Origin: a virus
Strand: one strand, 5' to 3'
IMG/VR virus record: IMGVR_UViG_3300036823_000025
Coordinates: 1 to 26,470 of that record
DNA: 26,470 bases
Shown here piece after piece: positions 15,347-23,585 of this stretch. How positions within the stretch are numbered: position 1 is the first letter of the stretch; the number at the start of each line of letters is the position of its first letter. Below the pieces are notes generated by a model that saw nothing but the letters and a program-made list of their open reading frames with translations, did not search any database and was not told the DNA's origin. The translations under genes and the position numbers were made by a program.

Positions 15347-15638
15347 CGCTGGTGCTCCTTGGGGACGTGGTGCGGGTGCGGGCGTCGGGCATCGTGCCGA
15401 GACATTCGCCGTGGTCGCAGGGCTGCATGGCGATCTCGTGGTCACTGGTGGTGGAGCTCTCCGGCGGCGCGAAGCCGAAGGCCGGCCGCGGCGGCGGCGC
15501 GTCCTGCGGGCTGGCCGGCGCAACCGCGACGAACAGCAGCAGCGCGGTACGCGCAGCGGCCTCGCGCTGCCGGCGGGTGAACGCGAAGCCCGTCACGGTG
15601 ACGGTGCGGGCCTCCGTGGAGATGTGCAGACGGGACAT
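15336..15638 (-). CDS. Hypothetical protein (100 aa) with CDHGEC motif
   Basis: The ATG at 15638 overlaps the upstream MuF-like stop (ATGA). The N-terminal 45 residues form a beta-then-helix pattern (LHISTEARTVTVTGFAFTRR, then QREAAARTALLLFVAVAP). A Pro-rich linker leads to CDHGECLG, a possible small metal site, and a charged tail. It is co-translated with head and connector genes. No function can be assigned. The C-terminal 11 bp overlap the next gene. Confidence 0.65.
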   Translation of the reverse strand: MSRLHISTEARTVTVTGFAFTRRQREAAARTALLLFVAVAPASPQDAPPPRPAFGFAPPESSTTSDHEIAMQPCDHGECLGTMPDARTRTTSPRSTSDER

Positions 15639-16480
15639 CACGGTAGGTCTCCAGGGGTGAGATCTGCTGTGTACGGGACGAACTCCCGGATACAGCCCGG
15701 GTGCGCGATGGGGTACTGCGCGGCATCGTCGACGGTGCGAACGGTGCCGTTGGCCAGGTCCGGGTCGTCGTGGGAGACCCACCCGCACTCGTCACCGTCG
15801 ACGACCTCGACGAGGAACACCCCGAGGTCGTCGCGCGAGGTGGCGGCGGCACCGGTGTTCGCCGCGGTGGCGACCTGCGCGGTGAGCGCTGAGGTGAGCC
15901 ACGCGGCGACGGGGTACCGGGACAGGTTGCTGTAGATCACGAACGCCAGGGGGTACGCGGCCAGCAGGGCGGCGATGTCCGGCCCCTCGGCCGCCGTGGC
16001 GGCGGTACGCACCGCCCGGCCGAAGGCCTGCGCACGCCGGACGGTCTCCAGCACGCGCGACGCCAGCGCGGTGTGCGCCGCAGCCGTCATCGCCGACAGG
16101 GCCGCCTGGTGCACGGCCGTCCAGGAGAACAGCGTCGTCGGCTCGCCCGCCCGGCGCAGCGCCTGCACCGCGCCGTCCCGGTAGGCGATCGGCAAGTCCA
16201 CCGAGGCCCACTTGTCGACGGCCGCCAGCGCGTTCCGGTTGAAGACCGCGACAGCGGAGTTCCACAGGCTCAGTTCCCGGGCCAGCAGCGGGGAGACCAC
16301 CCGGCGCGAGACGGTGGGACGGCTCGTCGAGGCTTGCAGGACGGCCAGCAGCCCGTCCCTCGCCGCGATGAGGACGGCCCAGGCCGCGCTCATGGTCGCG
16401 CTGGCCTCCCCGATCATCGCGATCAGGGCGGCGTCGCGGACGACGTCCCGCGCGGACGGGCGCACCGCGGTGGTGGTCAC
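15638..16480 (-). CDS. MuF-like minor head protein
   Basis: This 280-aa protein starts at GTG 16480 (GTGA overlap). It is helical for about 210 residues, as in the portal-associated SPP1 gp7/Mu F group. The C-terminal region carries the conserved pattern VEVVDGDECGWVSHDDPD, NGTVRTVDDAAQYPIAHPGC and a final RE-F segment. Family members contact the portal and may enter the cell with the DNA. Unusually, the gene lies among the connector genes, not directly after the portal. The 293-aa version starting at 16519 would overlap the upstream gene more and lacks a ribosome binding site. Confidence 0.8.
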   Translation of the reverse strand: MTTTAVRPSARDVVRDAALIAMIGEASATMSAAWAVLIAARDGLLAVLQASTSRPTVSRRVVSPLLARELSLWNSAVAVFNRNALAAVDKWASVDLPIAYRDGAVQALRRAGEPTTLFSWTAVHQAALSAMTAAAHTALASRVLETVRRAQAFGRAVRTAATAAEGPDIAALLAAYPLAFVIYSNLSRYPVAAWLTSALTAQVATAANTGAAATSRDDLGVFLVEVVDGDECGWVSHDDPDLANGTVRTVDDAAQYPIAHPGCIREFVPYTADLTPGDLP

Positions 16481-16818
16481 CGGGTGCGCCTGGTCGGGAC
16501 GAGCCGAATGGCCGCCCACCCCGGGCCGGAGTCGCCGACCGGCCCGGTCGGCGGGTCGTCCGGCGCGGCCGGGTTCCCGGCTTCCAGGGCGGCGATCTGC
16601 GCCTGCATCGCGGTCACGTTCGACGAGTTGTCGACGCTCACCACCCCGGTCAACGTGACCTTGAGCGGGGAGCCGATGAGCGCGGCGATCCGGATGCGCA
16701 GCACCTCGAGCGCGACGGCGCGCGCGGAGTGCAGCCGCTGGTACCGGTTGTCGAGGTCAGCGGTGTCGGTGCTCTCACCCAGCTGGGCCAGGAGCCACTT
16801 GAGCGTCTCGGAGGTCAT
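16477..16818 (-). CDS. Head-tail adaptor/connector protein
   Basis: This 113-aa product begins TSETLKWLLAQLGESTDTAD, followed by LDNRYQRLHSARAVALEVLR, two helices typical of small adaptor (gp15/gp6-like) proteins that sit below the portal ring. The C-terminal 40 residues are Pro/Gly-rich and probably extended. The ATG at 16818 has a modest GGG-rich site upstream. The gene follows the hairpin that closes the capsid module and overlaps the MuF-like gene by 4 bp (GTGA). The connector identity is inferred from size, helices and position. Confidence 0.7.
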   Translation of the reverse strand: MTSETLKWLLAQLGESTDTADLDNRYQRLHSARAVALEVLRIRIAALIGSPLKVTLTGVVSVDNSSNVTAMQAQIAALEAGNPAAPDDPPTGPVGDSGPGWAAIRLVPTRRTR

Positions 16819-16851
16819 CGGTTCCCTGCCCTTCGCCTGGTCATGGGTGTG

Positions 16852-16906
16852 CCGGGGGCGCGGGTGTCCCTGCGGGATGCACCACGTCCCGCACCCGCGC
16901 CCCCGG
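16852..16906 (-). terminator. Strong hairpin after the capsid module
   Basis: Arms 16852-16866 and 16892-16906 form a perfect 15-bp GC-rich stem. The 25-nt loop itself holds a TCCC-TGC-GGGA mini-hairpin (16867-16877) and an alternative GGGA/TCCC pair. It starts 5 bp after the stop of the gene behind the major capsid protein. No U-tract follows on the minus strand, as is common in high-GC actinomycetes. It likely attenuates transcription after the highly expressed capsid genes or protects their mRNA 3' end. Confidence 0.7.
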
Positions 16907-16911
16907 GGCTT

Positions 16912-17247
16912 CTACTTGGCTGCCGCGTCGCCCTTGGGCGTGTTGCGGCGGCCGGTCGGCCGCTTCACCGGCTCCGGGGCAGTCTCCACGACGGGAGGCT
17001 CCTCCGGGAGGGTGTCGGCGGCCGGGGTCGGTGACGGCTCCGGGTCGGGGACCGGTACGGACGGGTCGCCCTCGCTGGGACGGGTCGCCTGCTCGGGTTC
17101 GGGCAGGACACCGCCCTCCCACGCGTCCGGGTTGGTGATCTTCTCCGCGATCCACGGCACCGGCTCGGAGCCGACCGGAAGCACGATGTTCCGGCCGGAC
17201 TCCGGGTCAGTGACGTGGACGGCGCGCGCTAGGCGCCCCCTGTCCAT
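16912..17247 (-). CDS. Small protein following major capsid gene (111 aa)
   Basis: The ATG at 17247 overlaps the major capsid stop (ATGA). Residues 1-50 (ARAVHVTDPESGRNIVLPVG, VPWIAEKITNPDAWEGGVLP) match a recurring actinophage protein that follows the capsid gene. Residues 50-100 are an acidic, Pro-rich low-complexity region, ending in a basic tail RPTGRRNTPKG. Translational coupling to the capsid gene suggests an accessory head protein. Its role is unknown. The longer frame to 17769 is the shadow of the capsid gene. Confidence 0.7.
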   Translation of the reverse strand: MDRGRLARAVHVTDPESGRNIVLPVGSEPVPWIAEKITNPDAWEGGVLPEPEQATRPSEGDPSVPVPDPEPSPTPAADTLPEEPPVVETAPEPVKRPTGRRNTPKGDAAAK

Positions 17248-18314
17248 CAGTCCCCGTCCGGGGCCAGGACGGTCGCGGTGATGTGGATGTCCGGCACGTA
17301 CAGCACCGGCATCCCGACGGCGACGCCTCGGGTGTAGATCTGCACCGGGTCGTCCTCGACCTTGGTGACGACCAGGATCCCCGGGGCCTCCTCCGCGGTG
17401 ATGGCCGCGTCGGTGCCGCTGGAGAGCTGGATGCCCTCCGCTGTGAGCCCGTAGAGCGTCTCGCCCCACTGGGTGTTCGGGATCCCCGGGATCATGATCC
17501 AGAGGTTGTCGGGCAGGACGCGGACGTAGTTGCCGTTCTCGTCGAAGACCTGCACGTCGTACAGCTGCACCGGCGGCAGGTTGTACCGGGCACGCACGGT
17601 GTTGACCTGGTCCGGGGCCAGCGTCGCCGTCGGGGTGGTGCCGCTGGTGCCCGTGTTGAAGAACGCCGCGCGGTACTCCAGGCTGCTCGCCAGGGTGGAC
17701 AGCGCGCGCAGGGAGGTGATGACGCGGCCCGGCGTCGGGGCGCCGCTGGTGCGCAGGTACGCCATCCACCGGAGCTCGTCCGTCAGCGGCGTGGCACCCT
17801 CAGCGTCGGACCAGTACGTCGAGACCGTCGGCATGTTCGCGTCGGGGACGTTCCAGTCGACCTCGATGTCGGTCAGACCGGCCAGCGGCACCACACCGGT
17901 CGCCAGGAGCTTGCCCGCAGCGAGTTCCTGCGTGGTCCGGATCGACTCGACGTGACGTTCGACGTCGTTGTACAGCTGCTCCTGGAACTGGGTAGCGTCC
18001 TGGCCGTGCGAGATGTTGAAGAGGATGGTCTCCATCTCCGACACCGTCAGGGTCTGGCCCAGCGGGGGCAGCATGCCCTCGGACACGACGCGCGTGGCCT
18101 GACGGGTCGCCAGCGCCGTGGGAGCGCCGAAGGACCGGAAGCGGGCCGCGTTGACCTGCCGACGCCCGGAACTGGTCTGGAACTTGATGTTCGGGATCGA
18201 CCGCTGGCGCAGGACGTCCAGGGTCAGCGCGAAGTCGGCCCGGGTCGGCAGCGCGCGCACGAACGCGTTGATCTCGGTGGGGTTGAGCTCCCGCAGGAGC
18301 AGGTCGAGGTCCAT
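17247..18314 (-). CDS. Major capsid protein (lambda E-type, HK97 fold)
   Basis: This 355-aa protein matches the lambda gpE-type capsid family. The N-terminal helix (LLLRELNPTEINAFVRALPT) is followed by IPNIKFQTSSGRRQVNAARF, typical of the N-arm and first strands. Residues 110-160 form the spine helix region (TQFQEQLYNDVERHVESIRT). The C-terminal part (VLPDNLWIMIPG, WGETLYGLTAEGIQL, QIYTRGVAVGMPVLYVPDIH) matches the P- and A-domain order. It assembles the icosahedral shell. AGGAG lies about 9 nt before ATG 18314. It sits just after a gpD-like decoration gene, as in lambda. Confidence 0.9.
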   Translation of the reverse strand: MDLDLLLRELNPTEINAFVRALPTRADFALTLDVLRQRSIPNIKFQTSSGRRQVNAARFRSFGAPTALATRQATRVVSEGMLPPLGQTLTVSEMETILFNISHGQDATQFQEQLYNDVERHVESIRTTQELAAGKLLATGVVPLAGLTDIEVDWNVPDANMPTVSTYWSDAEGATPLTDELRWMAYLRTSGAPTPGRVITSLRALSTLASSLEYRAAFFNTGTSGTTPTATLAPDQVNTVRARYNLPPVQLYDVQVFDENGNYVRVLPDNLWIMIPGIPNTQWGETLYGLTAEGIQLSSGTDAAITAEEAPGILVVTKVEDDPVQIYTRGVAVGMPVLYVPDIHITATVLAPDGD

Positions 18315-18335
18315 GGTGGATGTCTCCTGTGGGGG

Positions 18336-19070
18336 TTAGCGCCAGTGGACGGAAGCCGTGGTCGAGGCCACGTCCTCCGGCGCGAGCGGGATGGGGAGCA
18401 GGTGGGCGTAGACCTCGCAGCGCCACAGCAGCGCCGCGCTGCTGTGCGTGGAGCCGGGCGCGAACGCGGTCTCGTCGGCGAGGAACCCGGCCAGGGTCTG
18501 GGTGCCGTCAGTGGCCGTCGCGGTGCCGCCGCCGGTGACGGTGGCCACGGTGACGGCCGGGGACGACCCGCCCGTGAGAGACGACGTCGCCGTCATCTGC
18601 GCGGGGTTGTCCTGGAAGTAGTCGCCACCGAAAGCGACGGTCCAGGGACCGCCAGCGCTGCCGGTGACCGTCACGTCGCCCGGGGCGATGTTGGACAGGG
18701 CCTCGAGCGCGGTCTGCACGGCCGCGGCGGTGGCGCCGGAGGCGATGGCCCCGGTGGTCTGGCCGCTGAACGTGAGGGTGAACGTGCCGCCCGTGGGGCT
18801 GCCGCTGATGGTCACGCTCTGCGTCTCGGACGTCGGCCCGGAGTACGGGGCGTAGAGCCCGGAAGCGGTGACCTTCCCGAGCGCGAGCCCGGACTTGAGG
18901 ATGTTCCTGGGCTGCAGGAACGTTCCCGGGTCGTAGTGCACCCCAGACGTGAACTTGGTCAGGTCGAGGGTGATGCTGTTGGTCTCCTGGAGACCGACGC
19001 GGCTGGCCAGCCAGGCCCTGCCCGCGGTCGCGGTCTCGTTGACGATCTGCACGGGTGCAAAGTCGTTCAC
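18336..19070 (-). CDS. Capsid decoration-like protein with an inserted beta domain
   Basis: This 244-aa protein precedes the capsid gene, the place of lambda gpD. The outer parts resemble a gpD-like trimer: ILKSGLALGKVTASGLYAPY (57-76), then QTLAGFLADETAF (191-203) and ALLWRCEVYAHLLPI (213-227). Between them, residues about 80-187 are an extra beta-rich domain (SVTISGSPTGGTFTLTF, then AAAVQTALEALSNIAPGDVT) of a type found repeatedly in actinophage structural proteins. Decoration proteins stabilise the shell; the insert would project outward. The start is GTG 19070 with GGAG about 10 nt upstream. The gpD assignment and insert boundaries are inferred from motif and position. Confidence 0.72.
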   Translation of the reverse strand: MNDFAPVQIVNETATAGRAWLASRVGLQETNSITLDLTKFTSGVHYDPGTFLQPRNILKSGLALGKVTASGLYAPYSGPTSETQSVTISGSPTGGTFTLTFSGQTTGAIASGATAAAVQTALEALSNIAPGDVTVTGSAGGPWTVAFGGDYFQDNPAQMTATSSLTGGSSPAVTVATVTGGGTATATDGTQTLAGFLADETAFAPGSTHSSAALLWRCEVYAHLLPIPLAPEDVASTTASVHWR

Positions 19071-19188
19071 GACTGCTACTCCTCATGGTGGCGTGGTACT
19101 TATGCCGGCGCTGCGGTCGTTCGCTGCGCGTCCACGAGGGGCGTGGTCCCAGAACTACAGGGGGTCGTACGGTCTGTGTGCGGTGCCG

Positions 19189-19968
19189 CTACTTCGCGGC
19201 CGGCTGCTGGATGTGGCCGCGGGCGACGAGCCGCTTGTGGGCTCGCTCGCGGGCGGCGTCCGGGGTCGTCGCGCCGGGGCGCGGCATTCCCGGTGCCGGG
19301 GCACCGCCGGGAGCAGGCGGCACGGCCGGTACGGCCGCGGTCCCGCCGAAGTAGATGGGGCGCCGGGTCTTGAGGGCCTCGGCGGCGGCGAGCAGCGCGG
19401 CGTCGTCGGCGTCGTCGGCCACGCTCCGCTGGAGCAGCAGAAGCGCGTCGTCGAGGTCGTCGCCGCTGGCACCCAGGCTGGCCAGGACGCGGGTGTGGCG
19501 GGCCTCGCGCTGCGCGACAGCAGTGGCCTGCTGCTGCGTCAGGAGCGCGGCCCGGTCGTCGACGAGAGCCTTCTCCCTGCGCTCGAGGTCGGTCAGCTTG
19601 GCGTCCTCGGCGGCCTTGACGTCCAGGAGGTACTTCTTGAGCGCGTCGCCGTCGGTCAGCCCAGCGTCCTTCGCGAGGGCATCGAGCGCGGACCGCTCGC
19701 CCGCGCGCTGGCCCTGGGCCTTCTCCCTGGCAGCGAGCGCGGTCACCTCGTCCTGCGTGAAGATCTTCGCGGCCGGGGGGACCACCACCGGGGCGGGCGG
19801 CGTGGGGACCGGGACGGGCGGTACGGGCGGAACCGGCGGGGTTCCGGTGCCGCCTTCGCCCGGTTCCGGCGCACCGCCGGCCATGACGAGGATGGGGCGT
19901 CCGTCACGGCGGTGGCCGAGCACGGTGCCGGGGACAGGGCGCAGGCGGGGCAGGGTGGTGCGGTGCAT
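19189..19968 (-). CDS. Scaffolding-like head protein
   Basis: The likely start is ATG 19968 (259 aa), with GGAGG about 10 nt upstream; the longer frame lies inside the portal gene. The N-terminus is basic, followed by a Pro/Val-rich linker (41-68). A helical, coiled-coil-like middle (IFTQDEVTALAAREKAQGQR ... TDLERREKALVDDRAALL) is typical of phage scaffolds, and the C-terminal third is Pro/Gly-rich with a basic tail (AHKRLVARGHIQ). It lies between portal and capsid genes, the standard scaffold position. No protease motif is visible. Scaffolds guide procapsid assembly and leave the shell. Confidence 0.75.
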   Translation of the reverse strand: MHRTTLPRLRPVPGTVLGHRRDGRPILVMAGGAPEPGEGGTGTPPVPPVPPVPVPTPPAPVVVPPAAKIFTQDEVTALAAREKAQGQRAGERSALDALAKDAGLTDGDALKKYLLDVKAAEDAKLTDLERREKALVDDRAALLTQQQATAVAQREARHTRVLASLGASGDDLDDALLLLQRSVADDADDAALLAAAEALKTRRPIYFGGTAAVPAVPPAPGGAPAPGMPRPGATTPDAARERAHKRLVARGHIQQPAAK

Positions 19969-20033
19969 GGTGTCGAGTCCTCCACCAGTCGATTGCTGCG
20001 ACGCCCCCGCGCCTGAGCAGATAGTAGGCACGA

Positions 20034-21932
20034 TCACGATGCTGCCTTCCCCCCGGTCAGTTGCGTGGGCGGCGAGGAGCGGTTGTCCTCGGCCCCGTTG
20101 CCCGCGTCGGTGGGCGGGAGCTGGGTGTCGGCGGGGGTCGGCGGCAGGACGGGGACTGGCGGCGTCGGCGGGTCGCCGGGGAGGTTGAGGAACTCCCGGA
20201 CCGCGGTCTGGTCGCCGGTGGCGTCGGCCAGTTGCCCGGCTTGCTCGAACGCGCGTTGCTGGATCCGCTGGATCTCGTCGGCAACGTCGTCGATCGGGAA
20301 CCCGGCGTCGACCAACATCCTGATGCACGTCTCCAGCGACAGCACATGGGCGGCGTAGCCCTCGGTCACCTCGTTGAGGACGGCCGCGCGGTCGGTGGGC
20401 GTGTAGGAGCCGAAGACGATGCGAGCGGGGACGACCGGCCCGGTCCAGTCCGGGTGGTGTCCGGCCATGAACAGGCGCTGCCCGAACTTCATCATCAGCA
20501 GGTACTTGTGGTCCCTGGCCAGGCGCATGACGCCCACCAGCGAGTCCAGCGGGCCGAGGCTCAGCTGCAGGGCGTACCCGGACGGCAACTCACCGGGGTC
20601 CAGGGTGCCCATGGCCACCGCGGGGATGCGCAGCACGATCGCGGCCCGGTCGCGCAGGTCAGTGCGGTAGTTCCGGAGCTCGGCGAGCATTAGCGACGTG
20701 TCGACGGTGCCCATGCCGCCGCCTTCGCCGAGGGTGAGGACCATTCCGGGCGAGTACTCGACGATCTTCTGTTGGGCGCCGCTGATGTCCTTGCCCCAGA
20801 TCGCGACGATCGGCAGCCCGGTCGTCGCCGCGGCGTGCGCGGCGTCGGTGTCGGCACCGGCGAGCTCGTCGAAGACCTGGAGAGCGGGCGCGAGGCTGCT
20901 CTTGCCCCAGTGGCCGTCGTGCGGGATGGAGTTGGCCAGCCCGATGACGGGGACGAAGTCGACCTGGAGGTCCAGGCGGTCCAGGACCTGCCCATCGGGA
21001 CGGACGGCGATGGTGGCCTTGCTGAGGTCGAGGTCGTAGACGTCGCCGCCGCCGATGTCCTTGAGGTTCCAGGTGGCGTCGGTCAGGTAGCAGGTCACCG
21101 CGGCCGGGGTGTCGTTCCATGGGTACTGGCGCACGATGCCGCCGCTGACCGGGTCGACCTGGTCGCCAGGCGTCATGAGCGGGAAGCCCTCGGCGTCGGT
21201 GATGTACCGGCGGGCCGGGCGGTCTGACTCCGTGTCGGTGACGGTGGCGGGCCCGATCGGGCCGAGCTGGTAGGTGATGCGGCGGATCTGGTCGACCGAC
21301 CCCTCCTTGCGCGGGTCGGCCGGGATCTCCCAGGCCAGGTGGACCGTCTCGGGGTAGTCGCCGGAGTCGCCGCCCATGTCGTCGATCACGGGGAAGAAGA
21401 ATCCGGGGTCGATGACGGACAGGCGGGGCCGCTGCTTGGCCGGGTCCCAGGCCATCAGGTAGACGACGTCACCGAGCAGGACGGCCTTCCGCTCCGCTTG
21501 GAGCATCCGGACGGACAGCAGCTCGTCCTGCGCCCACTCGCGCAGCCGTTCCTGCACTGCGGCCGCGTGCGCGGACTCCGGCGTCGGGTTGTCCGCGTCC
21601 TCCTGCTCCGCGCCGGGCACGACGATCTGCTGATCCTCGCCGAGGACGTTGGCGACGATCAGGTCGACCACCGCGGACGGGTCGCCGAACTCGCGCCGGT
21701 CCAGGGCCTCGGGGACGCCGGCCATGGAGGCCAGTTCCCCGGCCTGGTTGTTGTCGTAGGCCGCGAGCTGCGTGTAGGCGGCCAGGCGGCGGCGGTCCTC
21801 CTCGGGGATCCAGGACCGGGTGGAGCCGGGGAAGGCGCGCTCGTTGGGGCGGCCGCTGTTCCGGGGGTCGCTGAACGCAGGCTTGAAGTTCAGCCACGAC
21901 CACGCATCCACGACGAACTGGCGCAGGCCCAC
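20034..21932 (-). CDS. Portal protein
   Basis: The 632-aa product is of portal size and resembles the SPP1 gp6-like portal group. Conserved parts include the N-terminal segment before LIVANVLGEDQQIVV (95-109), the wing region (RMLQAERKAVLLGDVVYLMA, then LSVIDPGFFFPV) and the stem region (ALQLSLGPLDSLVGVMRLAR, DHKYLLMMKFGQRLF). The C-terminal 60 residues are Pro-rich. The portal forms the dodecameric channel for DNA entry and binds the terminase. GTG 21932 is preceded by GAGGGG about 8 nt upstream. It follows the terminase gene after a 72-bp gap. Confidence 0.9.
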   Translation of the reverse strand: MGLRQFVVDAWSWLNFKPAFSDPRNSGRPNERAFPGSTRSWIPEEDRRRLAAYTQLAAYDNNQAGELASMAGVPEALDRREFGDPSAVVDLIVANVLGEDQQIVVPGAEQEDADNPTPESAHAAAVQERLREWAQDELLSVRMLQAERKAVLLGDVVYLMAWDPAKQRPRLSVIDPGFFFPVIDDMGGDSGDYPETVHLAWEIPADPRKEGSVDQIRRITYQLGPIGPATVTDTESDRPARRYITDAEGFPLMTPGDQVDPVSGGIVRQYPWNDTPAAVTCYLTDATWNLKDIGGGDVYDLDLSKATIAVRPDGQVLDRLDLQVDFVPVIGLANSIPHDGHWGKSSLAPALQVFDELAGADTDAAHAAATTGLPIVAIWGKDISGAQQKIVEYSPGMVLTLGEGGGMGTVDTSLMLAELRNYRTDLRDRAAIVLRIPAVAMGTLDPGELPSGYALQLSLGPLDSLVGVMRLARDHKYLLMMKFGQRLFMAGHHPDWTGPVVPARIVFGSYTPTDRAAVLNEVTEGYAAHVLSLETCIRMLVDAGFPIDDVADEIQRIQQRAFEQAGQLADATGDQTAVREFLNLPGDPPTPPVPVLPPTPADTQLPPTDAGNGAEDNRSSPPTQLTGGKAAS

Positions 21933-22004
21933 AATGGTCCCCTCGATCGGCCCCGCGCCGTGATCCCGAGAGTAGCCGTGCTGATGATCTGGCCTTCCCT
22001 GTGC

Positions 22005-23585
22005 TCAGCGGCGGCCGACCAGGGGGGCGTGCTGACGGACGGCCTGGCCGACGGCGGCCGATGACGGATCAGCGAGCTCGGTGAGCGCGTGGACGGCGGC
22101 GTCCATGCGGTCCGGGGAGTCCATGCCGGCCATCCAGGTGACCATCTGCCCTTCAAGCTCGGGGTAGTCGGGGTTCGTGAGCGAGGGGCCGACGTGGTGG
22201 ACCTTGCCTTGGGAGTAGAGCTGCGCGATCGGCTCAGCCCTGAGCCTCTTGCCCTGCTTGGCCCGGACGTCCTTGATCAGCGGCATGAGCATGCCGCCGG
22301 TCTCGCCCTGGCGCTCGAGCTGCTGCCAGGCCTGCTTGAGGATCTGCGCGGCCATGTCGCCGCCGAAGTTCCCCTCGACGACCAGGGCGTCGGCGTGCAG
22401 CTCGATCGCGAGACGGCACGCCGCCAGACCCCACGCCTCGGCGCCCATGGTCGCGGAGCGGTCGGCCAGGACGTAGAACTCCCCTCGGTTGTCGCGGCCG
22501 GCCGCGCAGAGCCCGGTCTCGTCATTGCGGAGGGTGTCGCCGCCGGCGGGGTCGACGGCGACGACGACCCGGGTCATGTGGATGCCGGGCAGCGCGTCGC
22601 GGCTGACCCGGTTGTTGGTGATCCACGCCCACTTCCACACGCCGCCCTCGAGCGGGCGCGGCTGCTGCTGATAGAGGGCGTACCAGACGCGTTCGCCGAC
22701 GGTCTGGCGGGTGAGTTCGAGTTCGTCGAGGCCGTACTGCTGCGGCCAGAGCGGGGCGCCGACGGGTCGGCCGAGGATGTCGGTGGCGCTGTCGGCGATG
22801 GCCGGGAGGTCGATGGTGACCCAGCGCTCAGGCTGGGTTTCCAGGAGGCGCCCGGACAGGTCGTCCTCGTGCCACCGGGTGTTGATCAGGATGACGGAGG
22901 CGTTGGGGGCGCGGCGGGTGAAGAAGACGGCGCGGTACCACTCCCAGACCCTGTCGCGCTGCGCCGGGCTGGCGGAGTCGTCGACGCCCTTGAACGGGTC
23001 GTCGATGATGCCGAGGTTGAAGCCCTTGCCGGTGAGGCCGCCGCCGACGCCGGCGGTGACCATGCCGCCGCGGACGCTGCTGCCCTTGGGGGCGAGCAGG
23101 TCGAACCGGGACGCGGACCGGGATGCGGGGTGCAGTTGGATGCCGAGGCTGCTGGCGTTGTCGCGGAGTTGGTCGCGGACCCATCGGCCGCTGTCGTCGG
23201 CGAGGTTCGCGCCGTAGGAGGCGAGCATCACGCGGTGGGTGGGGTTGCGGCGCAGGTACCAGAGCGGCCCCCACCGGGAGGCCCGCTGCGACTTCCCGTG
23301 CCGCGGCGGCATCGTGATCATGATGTTCATGCGCTCACCGGCGGCGATGCGCATGAACGCGTTGTCGATCAGGTCGAGGTGCGGGGCCTGCATCTCGGCG
23401 CCGCCGGTGAGCGCCGCGGCCATGCCGCCCGGGGACCGGTCCATCGCCATCCGGCGTTCCTCGACCGCGAGGCGGGCCCGGACCGGCGGTGACGCGGCCT
23501 CAGCGACGGCATAGCGCTGCGCTGCGGGCATGGCTCGGTACGCCCGCAGTAGTTCCGTCTCGCGCTGTTCAGCCTTCCTGCCCAC
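22005..23585 (-). CDS. terL: Terminase large subunit (ATPase and nuclease)
   Basis: This 526-aa protein has both terminase domains. In the ATPase, Walker A is MPPRHGKSQ (92-100), Walker B is LGIIDDP (191-197) and the coupling motif is INTRWHEDD (234-242). In the RNase H-like nuclease, Asp345 (VVAVDPAGG), Glu404 (VVEGNFGG) and Asp495 (DRMDAAVHAL) are the likely metal ligands. It pumps DNA into the procapsid and cuts concatemers. The GTG start at 23585 overlaps the small subunit by 17 bp, and GAGGA lies upstream. All key residues are intact. Confidence 0.96.
   Translation of the reverse strand: MGRKAEQRETELLRAYRAMPAAQRYAVAEAASPPVRARLAVEERRMAMDRSPGGMAAALTGGAEMQAPHLDLIDNAFMRIAAGERMNIMITMPPRHGKSQRASRWGPLWYLRRNPTHRVMLASYGANLADDSGRWVRDQLRDNASSLGIQLHPASRSASRFDLLAPKGSSVRGGMVTAGVGGGLTGKGFNLGIIDDPFKGVDDSASPAQRDRVWEWYRAVFFTRRAPNASVILINTRWHEDDLSGRLLETQPERWVTIDLPAIADSATDILGRPVGAPLWPQQYGLDELELTRQTVGERVWYALYQQQPRPLEGGVWKWAWITNNRVSRDALPGIHMTRVVVAVDPAGGDTLRNDETGLCAAGRDNRGEFYVLADRSATMGAEAWGLAACRLAIELHADALVVEGNFGGDMAAQILKQAWQQLERQGETGGMLMPLIKDVRAKQGKRLRAEPIAQLYSQGKVHHVGPSLTNPDYPELEGQMVTWMAGMDSPDRMDAAVHALTELADPSSAAVGQAVRQHAPLVGRR

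Noticed and set aside
19131-19147. CCACG/CGTGG hairpin downstream of the scaffold-like gene
   Set aside because: A 5-bp stem with a 5-nt loop is too short to call a terminator in DNA of this GC content.
17283-19373. Plus-strand open frame of 696 codons across the capsid region
   Set aside because: It spans the complement of two clear capsid genes and has low-complexity Arg/Gly/Val composition.
22089-23492. Plus-strand open frame of 467 codons opposite the large terminase gene
   Set aside because: The minus-strand frame has intact Walker and nuclease motifs; the antisense frame has none.
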